Shown one piece after another: positions 1-8,791 of a DNA stretch of 49,147 bases (its first letter is position 1; each line of letters begins with the position of its first letter). The position numbers and the translations under genes are program-made. The stretch is from Bacteroidales bacterium (lineage in GTDB: Bacteria > Bacteroidota > Bacteroidia > Bacteroidales > VadinHA17): the NCBI GenBank assembly GCA_029932855.1, contig JAOZPG010000004.1, forward strand, positions 1 through 49,147, given 5' to 3'. Below the pieces are notes generated by a model. It had not been told where the DNA came from. It made no database searches and saw nothing but the letters and a program-made list of their open reading frames with translations.

Positions 1-1269
1 ATGAACGTTTTAATTCTTGGATCTGGTGGCAGGGAGCATGCATTAAGCTGGAAGATTGCCCGGAGTCCTCTTTTGAGTAAGCTGTTTATTGCTCCCGGAA
101 ATGCCGGAACCATTCAGCATGGTAAAAACATTTCCATAGATATTTCCGATTTTAAGGCCGTGGGTAATTTTGCTCTTGAGAAGGGAATAGATATGATAGT
201 TGTTGGTCCCGAGAACCCCCTGGTTAATGGAATACATGATTATTTTCTCGAAGACGAAAGACTAAGCAGCATAAAAATAATCGGACCGGCCAGAGATGCT
301 GCATTGCTTGAAGGAAGCAAAGAGTTTGCAAAGGAGTTTATGAAAGAGAATAATATTCCAACGGCAGCATTTGGCACATTTGGGAAAGAAGAATATAAGA
401 AAGCATGTGAGTTCCTGAAGACATTTTCAGCTCCCTATGTATTAAAGGCAGATGGACTGGCAGCGGGTAAGGGGGTGCTCATACTGGATGATTATGATGA
501 TGCCTGCAGGCAATTGCTTGAGATGTTTAAAGGCAAATTTGGCCTTGCCGGTGAAAGGGTGGTAATTGAGCAGTTCTTAAAAGGCACTGAATTATCAGTA
601 TTTGTGCTTACAGATGGTGATTCTTATTTATTGTTGCCGGAAGCAAAGGATTATAAGAGGATAGGAGAAGGTAATATGGGGCTAAACACAGGAGGCATGG
701 GAGCCATTTCACCAGTCCCCTTTGCAGGTCCTGATTTTATGCGAAAGATTAAGTTGCGGATAATAGAACCTACTATGAGTGGCATAAGAAAGGCGGGGAT
801 GAACTTCAAAGGCTTTATCTTCTTCGGTCTTATTGAGGTAAACGGAGATCCTTTTGTTATAGAATATAATGTAAGAATGGGCGATCCTGAAGCAGAAGTG
901 GTAATACCACGTATTAAGTCAGACCTGCTGGACCTGTTCAGTGCAGTTGCAGAAGGCAGACTTAAAGAGAGAACTCTTGATATAGATGAAAGGACCGTTT
1001 CAACAGTAATGCTGGTTTCAGAAGGCTACCCTGGGGCATATGAGAAAGATAAGCAAATTACAGGCTTTGAAAAGATAAAGGATAGCATAGTATTTCATGC
1101 GGGGACAAAACCCGATGCAGGGAAAGTTTATACCAACGGGGGCAGGGTAATAGCAATGAGTTCGTATGGAAGTAACATGAAAGAAGCTCTCCGAAGTTCT
1201 TACAAGAGCGCCGGGCTGATAAGCTTTGAAGGAGCCTCTTACCGTAAAGACATAGGCTTTGACCTGTAG
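1..1269 (+). CDS. purD: Phosphoribosylamine-glycine ligase (GAR synthetase)
   Basis: ATP-dependent ligase that joins phosphoribosylamine and glycine in de novo purine synthesis, in the cytoplasm. The N-terminus carries the family's opening motif VLILGSGGREHAL. The ATP-grasp domain shows LKADGLAAGKGV from about residue 148, and the metal-binding stretch EYNVRMGDPEAE starts near residue 288. At 422 aa it has the usual full length. The ATG is the first base of the window, so the upstream region is not visible, but the motif position fits a true start. The DUF6427 gene follows after 24 bases and is probably cotranscribed. purQ lies about 6.8 kb away, so the purine genes here are scattered and not in one operon. 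Confidence 0.97.
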   Translation: MNVLILGSGGREHALSWKIARSPLLSKLFIAPGNAGTIQHGKNISIDISDFKAVGNFALEKGIDMIVVGPENPLVNGIHDYFLEDERLSSIKIIGPARDAALLEGSKEFAKEFMKENNIPTAAFGTFGKEEYKKACEFLKTFSAPYVLKADGLAAGKGVLILDDYDDACRQLLEMFKGKFGLAGERVVIEQFLKGTELSVFVLTDGDSYLLLPEAKDYKRIGEGNMGLNTGGMGAISPVPFAGPDFMRKIKLRIIEPTMSGIRKAGMNFKGFIFFGLIEVNGDPFVIEYNVRMGDPEAEVVIPRIKSDLLDLFSAVAEGRLKERTLDIDERTVSTVMLVSEGYPGAYEKDKQITGFEKIKDSIVFHAGTKPDAGKVYTNGGRVIAMSSYGSNMKEALRSSYKSAGLISFEGASYRKDIGFDL

Positions 1270-1293
1270 TACATAAGAAAAGAACAGTAATAA

Positions 1294-2292
1294 ATGCTTT
1301 CATTATTCAGAACTAACAAACCACAGGTGGTAATCCTTTTCTTTTTTACCGCCCTGGCACTTTGGATCCCTTATTATATTGATCCTGAACCATACCTTGG
1401 CAGCCTGGTTTTTATGCCTCAGCCCATAGATATTATGAGCATCATAATGACATGGAACAGCTATATGATTATTTCTATGAGCTTGGTTCTATGGCTATTA
1501 CTTGCCCTCATGGTAAGTTATATTAACCTTCATAACCAATTAATAAGCCAGAGGAATTATTTGCCGTCTTTTTTCTTTTTTCTTATACTGGCGTGGATTC
1601 CTGATATAAGACTTAATATCAATTCGGTAATTGCTTTATTTTTTATTCTGCTTGCAGTTCACAGGATATTCCTGTCATATAATTCAAAAACCGGTATATC
1701 TGCTTTTTTTGAAACAGGAATGCTGATATCTCTGGCAGGTTTTTTCTATACGGCTTTTCTGGTTTTCATGATTATTCTCTGGATAGCTATTGTTATTTTT
1801 CAACGGTCAGGTTTTAGGAATTTTTTGATCTCTGTACTCGGGATTATTGCTCCCTGGTGGATATATTTCGGCCTTTATTATTTTATTAAAGGCAGTGTGA
1901 CAGAATTGATAAATATTATAGGATTGTCTTTATTCAGAAATAATGCCAGCAGGGAAATATACACAGTTGAATGGATATTAACGGCGATAAGCCTGGTAGT
2001 ATTAATAATTGCAAGTGTTTATTATATTAATAAAGTTTCTCAGCTGAAAATACGGGAAAAGAGATTCTTCACAATTTTCCTGTGGATCTTTATTATTATT
2101 CTTGGCGGATACTATATATTCCCGGTTCATGAGGACTGGATCCTCCTGGGTCTTTTACTTCCTGTTTCCTTTCAGTTTGCACGTTTTTTCTCTATGATAA
2201 GGGAAAGCTGGAAGGGGAATTTAATTTTTGCGGTATTTTTCTTTTCTATGCTCCTGGCCCAGTACCTTTTTGTTTTAGGCTTATATGTTTAG
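1294..2292 (+). CDS. DUF6427-like polytopic membrane protein
   Basis: A 332-aa, very hydrophobic protein with roughly eight to ten predicted membrane segments and almost no soluble domain. From memory it resembles the DUF6427 family of Bacteroidota, which is often found beside purD or upp; no function is known to me. Aromatic-rich helices and short polar loops dominate, and I see no catalytic motif. It starts 24 bases after purD. Its TAG stop overlaps the stop of the convergent secreted-protein gene by a few bases, so there is no room for a separate terminator between the two. Confidence 0.75.
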   Translation: MLSLFRTNKPQVVILFFFTALALWIPYYIDPEPYLGSLVFMPQPIDIMSIIMTWNSYMIISMSLVLWLLLALMVSYINLHNQLISQRNYLPSFFFFLILAWIPDIRLNINSVIALFFILLAVHRIFLSYNSKTGISAFFETGMLISLAGFFYTAFLVFMIILWIAIVIFQRSGFRNFLISVLGIIAPWWIYFGLYYFIKGSVTELINIIGLSLFRNNASREIYTVEWILTAISLVVLIIASVYYINKVSQLKIREKRFFTIFLWIFIIILGGYYIFPVHEDWILLGLLLPVSFQFARFFSMIRESWKGNLIFAVFFFSMLLAQYLFVLGLYV

Positions 2293-2738
2293 GGGAGAGA
2301 CTTTTTTACATAGGAGAGAATGCCTACAGTACTGCCTTTCTTTCCCTCTTTAAAGGATATGAAAATAGTGTAGGGTCCCGATTTGGCACAGCTGAAATTA
2401 AATGATTTATATGTTTTTCCGGTTTTGGGATTATATGAACTCCCAACCATCCGGCGGGTATCAAACAATTGAATGATCCCTTCTCCTTCTGAATCCTCAC
2501 GGTTGCATATAGTAAAGCGATATGTTATATTTTTTCTGAGTAGTATTGACTTTTTTGAAATAGGAGGTCTGTCTCCCGCCGAAACGCCAGGCAATTCTAC
2601 AATAAAATCCTGAAGATATATAACATCATCCCCGGCCTGCTTAAAACACTCGTTTACAATATCCTTGTCTGTCTGTGAATAAACAGGGAATACGTTTAAG
2701 CTAACTATAATTACAAATATCAGTTGAGAGAATTTCAT
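2289..2738 (-). CDS. Small secreted protein, function unknown
   Basis: A 149-aa protein with a clear Sec signal peptide ending around VFPVYSQ. The mature part is mostly beta-strand-like, with three cysteines (in NECF, TICN and FSCAK). The pattern of a hydrophobic strand, a cysteine and then an IQLFD-type strand is reminiscent of PPC-like beta-sandwich domains, but this is a weak resemblance. It is the last of three minus-strand genes after the ABC transporter and the lipoprotein, so it may be a periplasmic or surface partner of that transporter. I do not recognise a named family. Confidence 0.7.
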   Translation of the reverse strand: MKFSQLIFVIIVSLNVFPVYSQTDKDIVNECFKQAGDDVIYLQDFIVELPGVSAGDRPPISKKSILLRKNITYRFTICNREDSEGEGIIQLFDTRRMVGSSYNPKTGKTYKSFNFSCAKSGPYTIFISFKEGKKGSTVGILSYVKKSLP

Positions 2739-2774
2739 AATTTAAAGTACAAGGGATCAGCGTGTATTTTAGAC

Positions 2775-3695
2775 TTATAAATTTAATAAATGATTTCGGA
2801 TATTAAATGTTCTGTCTTTTATTCTTTTAAGTTGTTCTTCAGTAATGTTTACAATGCTTTCCTCATTTTGTATTATCACAAGCATACCGTTTTCATCTTC
2901 TGTCATTTCAGGTTCTCCCTCGGTATAACTTATTTCCACACTACTAAATTCTTTTTTTAATAACTCAAGTTCTTTTATCAAATCCGGGAATCCAGGATCA
3001 TTCTTATGAGTTTTAAGAACAGAGAACAAGTCTTCCATTATTATTTTTTGTTCACCTATGCTTTCGTTAAGAAGGGGATCGTCAGTTTTAGCTGCAACCT
3101 GTGTGGCCAGGTACATTCCTTCCAGCCAGAGGCCGGTGATGATTAAAGAGCTTACAGAGGATCTTTTGCTTTTTTCCAGATAGCTGTTCATCTGATTGAA
3201 ACTGTAAACAGAAACAAACATCAGGGAATCAAGGTCGTGTTTGTTTTCGGATAATCTTTTTAATGTATTAAAATCGAAAAATTGTCCTACAGCCAGTTCA
3301 TCTGCAAGTGATTTTATTGAAGATATATAATCTATGATCCGTGTATTTTTCTCATAAATGTTAAGATATCCAAGATCGGCACTGTAAGCTCCTAGCATTA
3401 ACGCCTGCTCAAAGCTTGTATTCAGGTTTTTTGTGTTCTCAGGAGGTGCAAGCAGGTTTCCGTAATAAGGAACGCCAAGGTCATGCAGCATGGCTGCAAC
3501 TTCTACGGGAGAGCCCAGGTTATCTATGATATTGAACATTGCCTCCTCATGAATAGCAATGGCCGGGTCTGTTAGTAATGAATCGGGAATATCGAAAGAC
3601 TGAGTTGCAGGCTTGTTACTTCCTGAGTTGCAGGCAGAGACCATGTTAATTATAAGTATACCGGTAATCAGGATGTTTATATATTTCATTTTCAT
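2775..3695 (-). CDS. Predicted lipoprotein, function unknown
   Basis: A 306-aa protein with a lipoprotein signal (MVSACNSG; lipidated Cys near residue 22), so it is probably anchored in the inner or outer membrane. The mature part is largely alpha-helical with many Leu/Glu/Lys stretches, and its middle contains YGNLLAPPENTKNLNTS. The end is rich in acidic residues and then basic (LKRIKDRTFNIRNHLL). The start could also be the second ATG, two codons in. It lies 23 bases downstream of the ABC transporter gene and is very probably cotranscribed with it; I infer an accessory role in transport or envelope maintenance. No named family is recognised. Confidence 0.75.
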   Translation of the reverse strand: MKMKYINILITGILIINMVSACNSGSNKPATQSFDIPDSLLTDPAIAIHEEAMFNIIDNLGSPVEVAAMLHDLGVPYYGNLLAPPENTKNLNTSFEQALMLGAYSADLGYLNIYEKNTRIIDYISSIKSLADELAVGQFFDFNTLKRLSENKHDLDSLMFVSVYSFNQMNSYLEKSKRSSVSSLIITGLWLEGMYLATQVAAKTDDPLLNESIGEQKIIMEDLFSVLKTHKNDPGFPDLIKELELLKKEFSSVEISYTEGEPEMTEDENGMLVIIQNEESIVNITEEQLKRIKDRTFNIRNHLLNL

Positions 3696-3718
3696 TCGGT
3701 TTTGAATGTTTAAAAGTA

Positions 3719-6700
3719 TTAAATTTTTGAAAATGTTTTACTGTTAATTAAATTTCTGATCCTGATATTTTCGATAAAGCTTATTGTTTTTGCCAGAACG
3801 TCGAAATAAAGGAATATAAACAAGATCAGAGTCATGCTCCATATAACGGAAATATTAAACCAGAAAGTGTTGAAATACACGCCGAAGAGATGCTTGGTGG
3901 GAGAAAAGAAATGAGACCGGAAGTTCAGGAATCCTGCTGGCTCGGGATCCTGATATATTGGATGATATTGTTGTATCAGTTCATCATTAAATTCAAGAAT
4001 CCTGTGTCTTTCAAATCGTTTCTTAACCATGTCCGCAAGTCTTTCATTATAATAAGTATCCTTCAGCCCATAATAAAGTTCTCTGTTTTCGGAAAGCATA
4101 TATTGAATGATATCATCTTTTTTCCGTTCGGCAGCAGCAAGTATGATCCCATAATGATCTTCGATCTTAAATAAATATTCTGAGATCAAAAAGGCAATGT
4201 CGGAGTCAAAAGCTGAAATGTTAAGATTATTCAAGGCTTCAAACTTAAACTGGGGGAGCTTTGCCTGGTATTTTTCTATCTCATTTCTTAGTAATGAGAA
4301 TTTTGTCTGTATATTTTTTCCTGATTCGCCCGAGTTGAAAATAACAATAAGTTCAGACAGGTTTTTTCTTAAGGCAGGAATTTTCTGAGATATTTCAAAA
4401 TCAGCCTCGCTTTCTTTCTTTTCATATTCATAAAAGTACTTTTCAAATTTATTTTCCTTAAACTGGTGAACCATAAGAGCCTCATATGACCATTTTGTTG
4501 CCATCAGTTCGGCAATCAGTGGAGTATATTTCACATTGCCAATATCCCGGTTAAGCTTATCGAAGCTGAACATGGCACCGCTTAACACCATCATTGGTAT
4601 TATAAGTAAAGGAATAATAATATATATTGTAATTGCAGAATTGAATGAGGCTGAAATATTAAGTCCAAGCATAGCAGCAAATGCAGAGGTAGAGAATAAG
4701 GCTGCCCAGTAAAAGAAATACATTCCCTTGATACCAAGTATGGAATTACCAACCAGAACAAACAGAAATGCTTGCACTGCAGATATCATTAGAAGTATCG
4801 ATATTTTGGCAAAAAGATAACTGAGTCTGCTTAGGTTCAGGAATTTCTCTCTCTTAAGTATTTTCCTGTCTTTATAAATTTCTTCAGCACTTAGGGTTAA
4901 TGCCAGAAACAGGCCAACAATAAGGCTCATGAAGATGTAGATGGGGATATTCTCATTTTCCCTGAATATATAGGTCTCTGATTCAGGATCGGCTATATAA
5001 TGTATGATATAGGCCAGAATAAATCCCAGCACGGGTGCTTCTAGCAGGTTAATAGCTATATATTGCCGGTTATAGATCTTGGCTATTACATCCCTCTTCA
5101 GGAATATTACAAATTGCCTGAATCTTCCGGGAATATTAAGTGAAGAAGGCAGAGGTGCCGTCGGAATTTCCGGCTTTTCCTCTTTTTGCTGCCTGATAAA
5201 ATACTGCTCCCACTCTTTCGGTCTTAACTTTCTCTTTTTTGTATATCTTCCGTATTCATCAAGCTCTTTTTTTTCAACTATGTTAAAAATTATTTCCTGG
5301 TTTACATTTCCACAACACTCGCATTCTCCTATGTCACTGTTTATTTGGTGATCCAGTTTTTTAAAATGGATTATTGACTCAATTGGATTTCCATAATATA
5401 TTTTTACGCCTCCCTCATCAAGAAGGAGGATATTGTCGAACATCTTAAACAGGTTGGATGAAGGCTGGTGGATAACCACAAAGACCAGTTTCCCTTTAAG
5501 GGATAATTCACGTAGCAAGTCCATTACATTTTCGGAATCTCTTGAAGATAATCCGGAGGTTGGTTCATCAACAAACAGGACAGATGGTTCTCTTATCAGC
5601 TCAAGGGCAATATTGAGTCTTTTCCTTTCTCCCCCACTGATTATCTTTTTGCTATAAGAACCAACCTTCAGATCTTTTTTTTCTTCAAGTCCCAGGTTAC
5701 TTAAAAGTTGAATGATCATGGAATGAAACTCCTCTTTGCTTTTATCTTTAAAACAAAGTTTGGCACTATACGAAAGATTCTGGTAAACTGTAAGGTCTTC
5801 GTTGATAAGATCATCCTGGGGGATATATCCTATTGAACCCAATATGCCTGAGTCCTCTTCGTGCAGGTTGATACCATTAATAAGTACATTTCCCCTGGAT
5901 GGTTTTTCAATACCACATAAAACATTCAGTAAAGTAGTTTTTCCTGACCCGCTGGACCCCATTATCCCAACCAGTTTTCCCTGTGACTCTGAGAAAGAGA
6001 TATTCCTGAGGCCCAATGTTTTATCCTTAAAATGGAAAGAGATATTGTTTGCCTCGAAATGTATTTTATTTATATCGCTGCTCTCTCTGAATTTTGTTAC
6101 TGCATCACTGTAAAAGAAGGGTTTACCGGTTTGCAACCTGAGGCTGCTGCCATTAGAAAAGATGTAGATCTTTCCGGGACGGGAATTCAATCCGTTAAGA
6201 AATACTTCTGACTTATGATTATGTTTAAAAAAATATTCATCCACGCTTTCAATCCATAGGATATTCAGGAATTTATTTTTTTTAGTATTTCTGTGTCCGG
6301 GCAGGAATTGAGCATTTCCTATCTGCAATATTTTTGGACTTAATTCCAATTCTTTTTTATCATCCTTTGCGAAAGCTTCTATATAATGAAAATCCTCCTT
6401 AGAAATGGCAAAAACTTCACTCACCGTATATATGATATTCATCTTCTCAGAATTATATCTTTTCGATATAGTATAGAGCTCAAATAACCTTACAAGAACA
6501 ATGACTTTTTGCTTTTGTACTAATGTGCGGTTTATCTTTTTGCAGATAGCGAATATTTTAACGGAATCTTTTACCGAAGTGCCTTTTCCCTTTTTCAGAT
6601 CTTTATCAGGTAAATTCAATCCGGCATATTCTTCAAACAGCAACATATGTTCCTTTACAGATGCCTTGTTAAGCTGCTGTGAAAGGTAATCCCTTACATA

Positions 6701-6787
6701 TTCTATCTCTTTTTTATCTACTTCACCTCCCTGCTTTGCTATCAAAGCAAAAAGTTGCATAAGGGCTTTTAGTATCTCTTCACTCAT
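3719..6787 (-). CDS. ABCG-like ABC transporter with N-terminal TerB-like domain
   Basis: A 1022-aa fused ATPase-permease of the inner membrane. Residues 1-150 are helical and resemble TerB-like domains. About 155-240 form a small beta-rich domain that could be FHA-like. The ATPase has Walker A GSSGSGKT at 277-284, Q-loop Gln324, signature ISGGE at 383-387, Walker B VLFVDEPT at 403-410 and the H-loop in VIHQPSS. A Cys cluster, ECECCG (near 487-492), lies between ATPase and permease. The ABC2-type permease starts near 560; a long charged helical insert of roughly 200 residues separates its last two membrane helices. The nucleotide-binding domain comes first, as in eukaryotic ABCG proteins. The substrate is unknown. 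The lipoprotein and secreted-protein genes follow within about 1.5 kb on the same strand. Confidence 0.88.
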   Translation of the reverse strand: MSEEILKALMQLFALIAKQGGEVDKKEIEYVRDYLSQQLNKASVKEHMLLFEEYAGLNLPDKDLKKGKGTSVKDSVKIFAICKKINRTLVQKQKVIVLVRLFELYTISKRYNSEKMNIIYTVSEVFAISKEDFHYIEAFAKDDKKELELSPKILQIGNAQFLPGHRNTKKNKFLNILWIESVDEYFFKHNHKSEVFLNGLNSRPGKIYIFSNGSSLRLQTGKPFFYSDAVTKFRESSDINKIHFEANNISFHFKDKTLGLRNISFSESQGKLVGIMGSSGSGKTTLLNVLCGIEKPSRGNVLINGINLHEEDSGILGSIGYIPQDDLINEDLTVYQNLSYSAKLCFKDKSKEEFHSMIIQLLSNLGLEEKKDLKVGSYSKKIISGGERKRLNIALELIREPSVLFVDEPTSGLSSRDSENVMDLLRELSLKGKLVFVVIHQPSSNLFKMFDNILLLDEGGVKIYYGNPIESIIHFKKLDHQINSDIGECECCGNVNQEIIFNIVEKKELDEYGRYTKKRKLRPKEWEQYFIRQQKEEKPEIPTAPLPSSLNIPGRFRQFVIFLKRDVIAKIYNRQYIAINLLEAPVLGFILAYIIHYIADPESETYIFRENENIPIYIFMSLIVGLFLALTLSAEEIYKDRKILKREKFLNLSRLSYLFAKISILLMISAVQAFLFVLVGNSILGIKGMYFFYWAALFSTSAFAAMLGLNISASFNSAITIYIIIPLLIIPMMVLSGAMFSFDKLNRDIGNVKYTPLIAELMATKWSYEALMVHQFKENKFEKYFYEYEKKESEADFEISQKIPALRKNLSELIVIFNSGESGKNIQTKFSLLRNEIEKYQAKLPQFKFEALNNLNISAFDSDIAFLISEYLFKIEDHYGIILAAAERKKDDIIQYMLSENRELYYGLKDTYYNERLADMVKKRFERHRILEFNDELIQQYHPIYQDPEPAGFLNFRSHFFSPTKHLFGVYFNTFWFNISVIWSMTLILFIFLYFDVLAKTISFIENIRIRNLINSKTFSKI

Positions 6788-6823
6788 TTATACAATGAAG
6801 TTTTTTGTCGGTAAGTATAATAG

Positions 6824-7876
6824 CTACTGCAGCTTAATTGAACTAAGTACCGGTTGGTGATCTGAATTCTGGAAATCGAGATCTATTGATCTTGAACTGA
6901 CTGACTGAATATTCGGAGACACAAGAAAGAAATCCAGTATAGTGCTTGTTGTGCTTTCCTTGTTATAGGGAGCTGAATTTGATCGGTTAGTAGTGGTAGC
7001 CGGATCATATATCCATTTCCATCCCGAGGGCAGGAAATCTTCATTTATGGTTTTAAGCACAAAGTTTTCATAACCGGAATTCTTATTGAATTGCTTGTCT
7101 TCAAAGCCCGGAGGATTCTGGTTCCAGTCACCTCCCACCAGGATATAATTTCCTTTTTCATATTCTTCTAACACAAAATCCCGGAGGCAGGCCATTTCCT
7201 GTTCCTTCAGTATTCCTCCGTCGAAGGCTGAATTATGTGTATTTATTATTAATAATGATTTGCTGTTTGAAAGGGCAAATCTATTTACCATAAAACAGCG
7301 GTCAAGCATGAAAAGCCTTTTAGGCCATGAATAATTACCGGGGTAATCATATCTTTCAACCATAAATGGTTTAATTTTGCTTAATGACATCAGTCCGCTG
7401 TTAACTTTACCCATGGGTTCAGCAGGAGGAACAGGAACAAAAAATGACTTATAGTTAGGGGCAAAATACGAATAGGGATATTTAAGCAGCTTTGAGAACT
7501 TGCTGAACTGGTCATTATGATACGTCCTTTTTGAGTTAATATCAACTTCCTGCAACAATATGAACTCAACAGAATCATTGTTTGCCAGAAACCTCCCTAT
7601 GGCCCCGGTGTTTTTGAGGGTATTTTCCCTGCTTGCCCTTACATTTTTCCCTCCATCAAAGAAGAAATCCATCTCAGCACCCAATCCGCAATAACCAACA
7701 TTCCAGCTTAGGATATCCAGGCGGCTCTCAGTAAGGATAGTGTCAGGCGAAGAATCTTCAAATAATACCAGGCGTTTATCGGGATCATAGTCGGAAATAG
7801 TTGCAGTGACAAGGAATATAAGGAACAATCCTATAAGCAATATGATCAGGTAAAGAAGATATTTTATTATACGCAT
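6824..7876 (-). CDS. Endonuclease/exonuclease/phosphatase (EEP) family protein, membrane anchored
   Basis: A 350-aa protein beginning with one strong membrane segment (about residues 4-26), followed by an EEP-fold hydrolase domain. The motifs visible are DILSWNVGY (Asn), ILLQEVD (metal-binding Glu), GGDWNQNP (Asp/Asn) and the C-terminal SDHQPVL with the catalytic Asp-His. All core residues are present, so it should be an active phosphodiesterase or phosphatase acting outside the inner membrane. The substrate (nucleic acid, sphingomyelin-type lipid or inositol phosphate) cannot be told from sequence. It lies 36 bases upstream of the ABC transporter on the same strand, so the four minus-strand genes from here to 2289 may form one operon. 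Confidence 0.88.
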   Translation of the reverse strand: MRIIKYLLYLIILLIGLFLIFLVTATISDYDPDKRLVLFEDSSPDTILTESRLDILSWNVGYCGLGAEMDFFFDGGKNVRASRENTLKNTGAIGRFLANNDSVEFILLQEVDINSKRTYHNDQFSKFSKLLKYPYSYFAPNYKSFFVPVPPAEPMGKVNSGLMSLSKIKPFMVERYDYPGNYSWPKRLFMLDRCFMVNRFALSNSKSLLIINTHNSAFDGGILKEQEMACLRDFVLEEYEKGNYILVGGDWNQNPPGFEDKQFNKNSGYENFVLKTINEDFLPSGWKWIYDPATTTNRSNSAPYNKESTTSTILDFFLVSPNIQSVSSRSIDLDFQNSDHQPVLSSIKLQ

Positions 7877-7974
7877 TTTGTAAGTTTATTATTTAAACCT
7901 GCCATTAAAACAATATACAAGTTTAATAAAAAACATTTTAATAAGATCCTGAAGCTAAAAAGCTAAATGGATTA

Positions 7975-8005
7975 TTGGCACTATAGTGATTTATCTATAT
8001 CTTTG
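7975..8005 (+). promoter_or_regulatory. Bacteroidota-type promoter of purQ
   Basis: TTGG at 7975-7978 is followed after 19 bases by TATCTTTG at 7998-8005. This fits the TTTG / 19-20 bases / TAnnTTTG pattern known for the Bacteroidota primary sigma factor, with one mismatch in the -33 element. Transcription would start near 8012, about 29 bases before the purQ ATG. I see no purine riboswitch-like structure in this short leader. Confidence 0.6.
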
Positions 8006-8040
8006 AAGGCAGCAGCATTGCGGCATTAAATTTTAAGATT

Positions 8041-8754
8041 ATGAAGTTTGGAGTAGTTGTTTTCCCGGGGTCTAATTGTGATCATGATACAGTTTATACT
8101 CTAGAGAATATACTTGAACAGGAGGTTGTAGAGATATGGCATAAGGACGATGATTTGCAGGATGTGGATGCTATAGTCTTACCCGGAGGCTTTTCATATG
8201 GTGATTACTTAAGATCCGGAGCCATAGCCAGGTTCTCACCTATAATGAAGCAGGTAATAGAATTTGCAAACCGCGGGGGGCTGCTTATTGGAATATGCAA
8301 TGGCTTTCAAATACTTTGCGAAACGGGTTTATTGCCAGGAGCATTACTGCACAATAATAATCAGAAATTTATCTGTAAAAATATCAATATAATACCTGAC
8401 AATAATGATTCGGCAGTGAATGCCACCCTTAATAAGGACAAAGCCCTGAAGATACCTATTGCCCATGCAGAGGGCAGGTATTTTGCTCCTGAGGAGGATT
8501 TGTCAAAGATGAGGCAGAACGGACAGATATTATTTCGTTATTGCGATGAGTCGGGAGTAGTTTCAAGAGAACACAATCCGAATGGTTCTGTCGAGAATAT
8601 TGCTGGGGTATGCAATGAACTGAAAAATGTATTCGGAATGATGCCTCATCCTGAAAGAGCTGCAGATGATGAGCTTGGGAATACAGACGGAAGGCTGATA
8701 CTGGAGTCACTTATCAAAAGTTTTGAAGAAAAAAGAGTGAGTTCATATAATTAA
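8041..8754 (+). CDS. purQ: Phosphoribosylformylglycinamidine synthase, glutaminase subunit
   Basis: Class I glutamine amidotransferase that supplies ammonia to PurL in purine synthesis. The triad is visible: Cys86 in GICNGFQ, and His203 and Glu205 in MPHPERA. The family motif GGFSYGDYLRSGA is intact. At 237 aa it is the small, separate-subunit type and not part of a fused 1200-1300-aa PurL, which predicts separate purL (and probably purS) genes elsewhere in the genome. It has its own promoter and is followed after 37 bases by an unrelated M1 peptidase. Confidence 0.96.
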   Translation: MKFGVVVFPGSNCDHDTVYTLENILEQEVVEIWHKDDDLQDVDAIVLPGGFSYGDYLRSGAIARFSPIMKQVIEFANRGGLLIGICNGFQILCETGLLPGALLHNNNQKFICKNINIIPDNNDSAVNATLNKDKALKIPIAHAEGRYFAPEEDLSKMRQNGQILFRYCDESGVVSREHNPNGSVENIAGVCNELKNVFGMMPHPERAADDELGNTDGRLILESLIKSFEEKRVSSYN

Positions 8755-8791
8755 GTCCGGAACACCATGCTGACACTCTAATTGGCATAAA

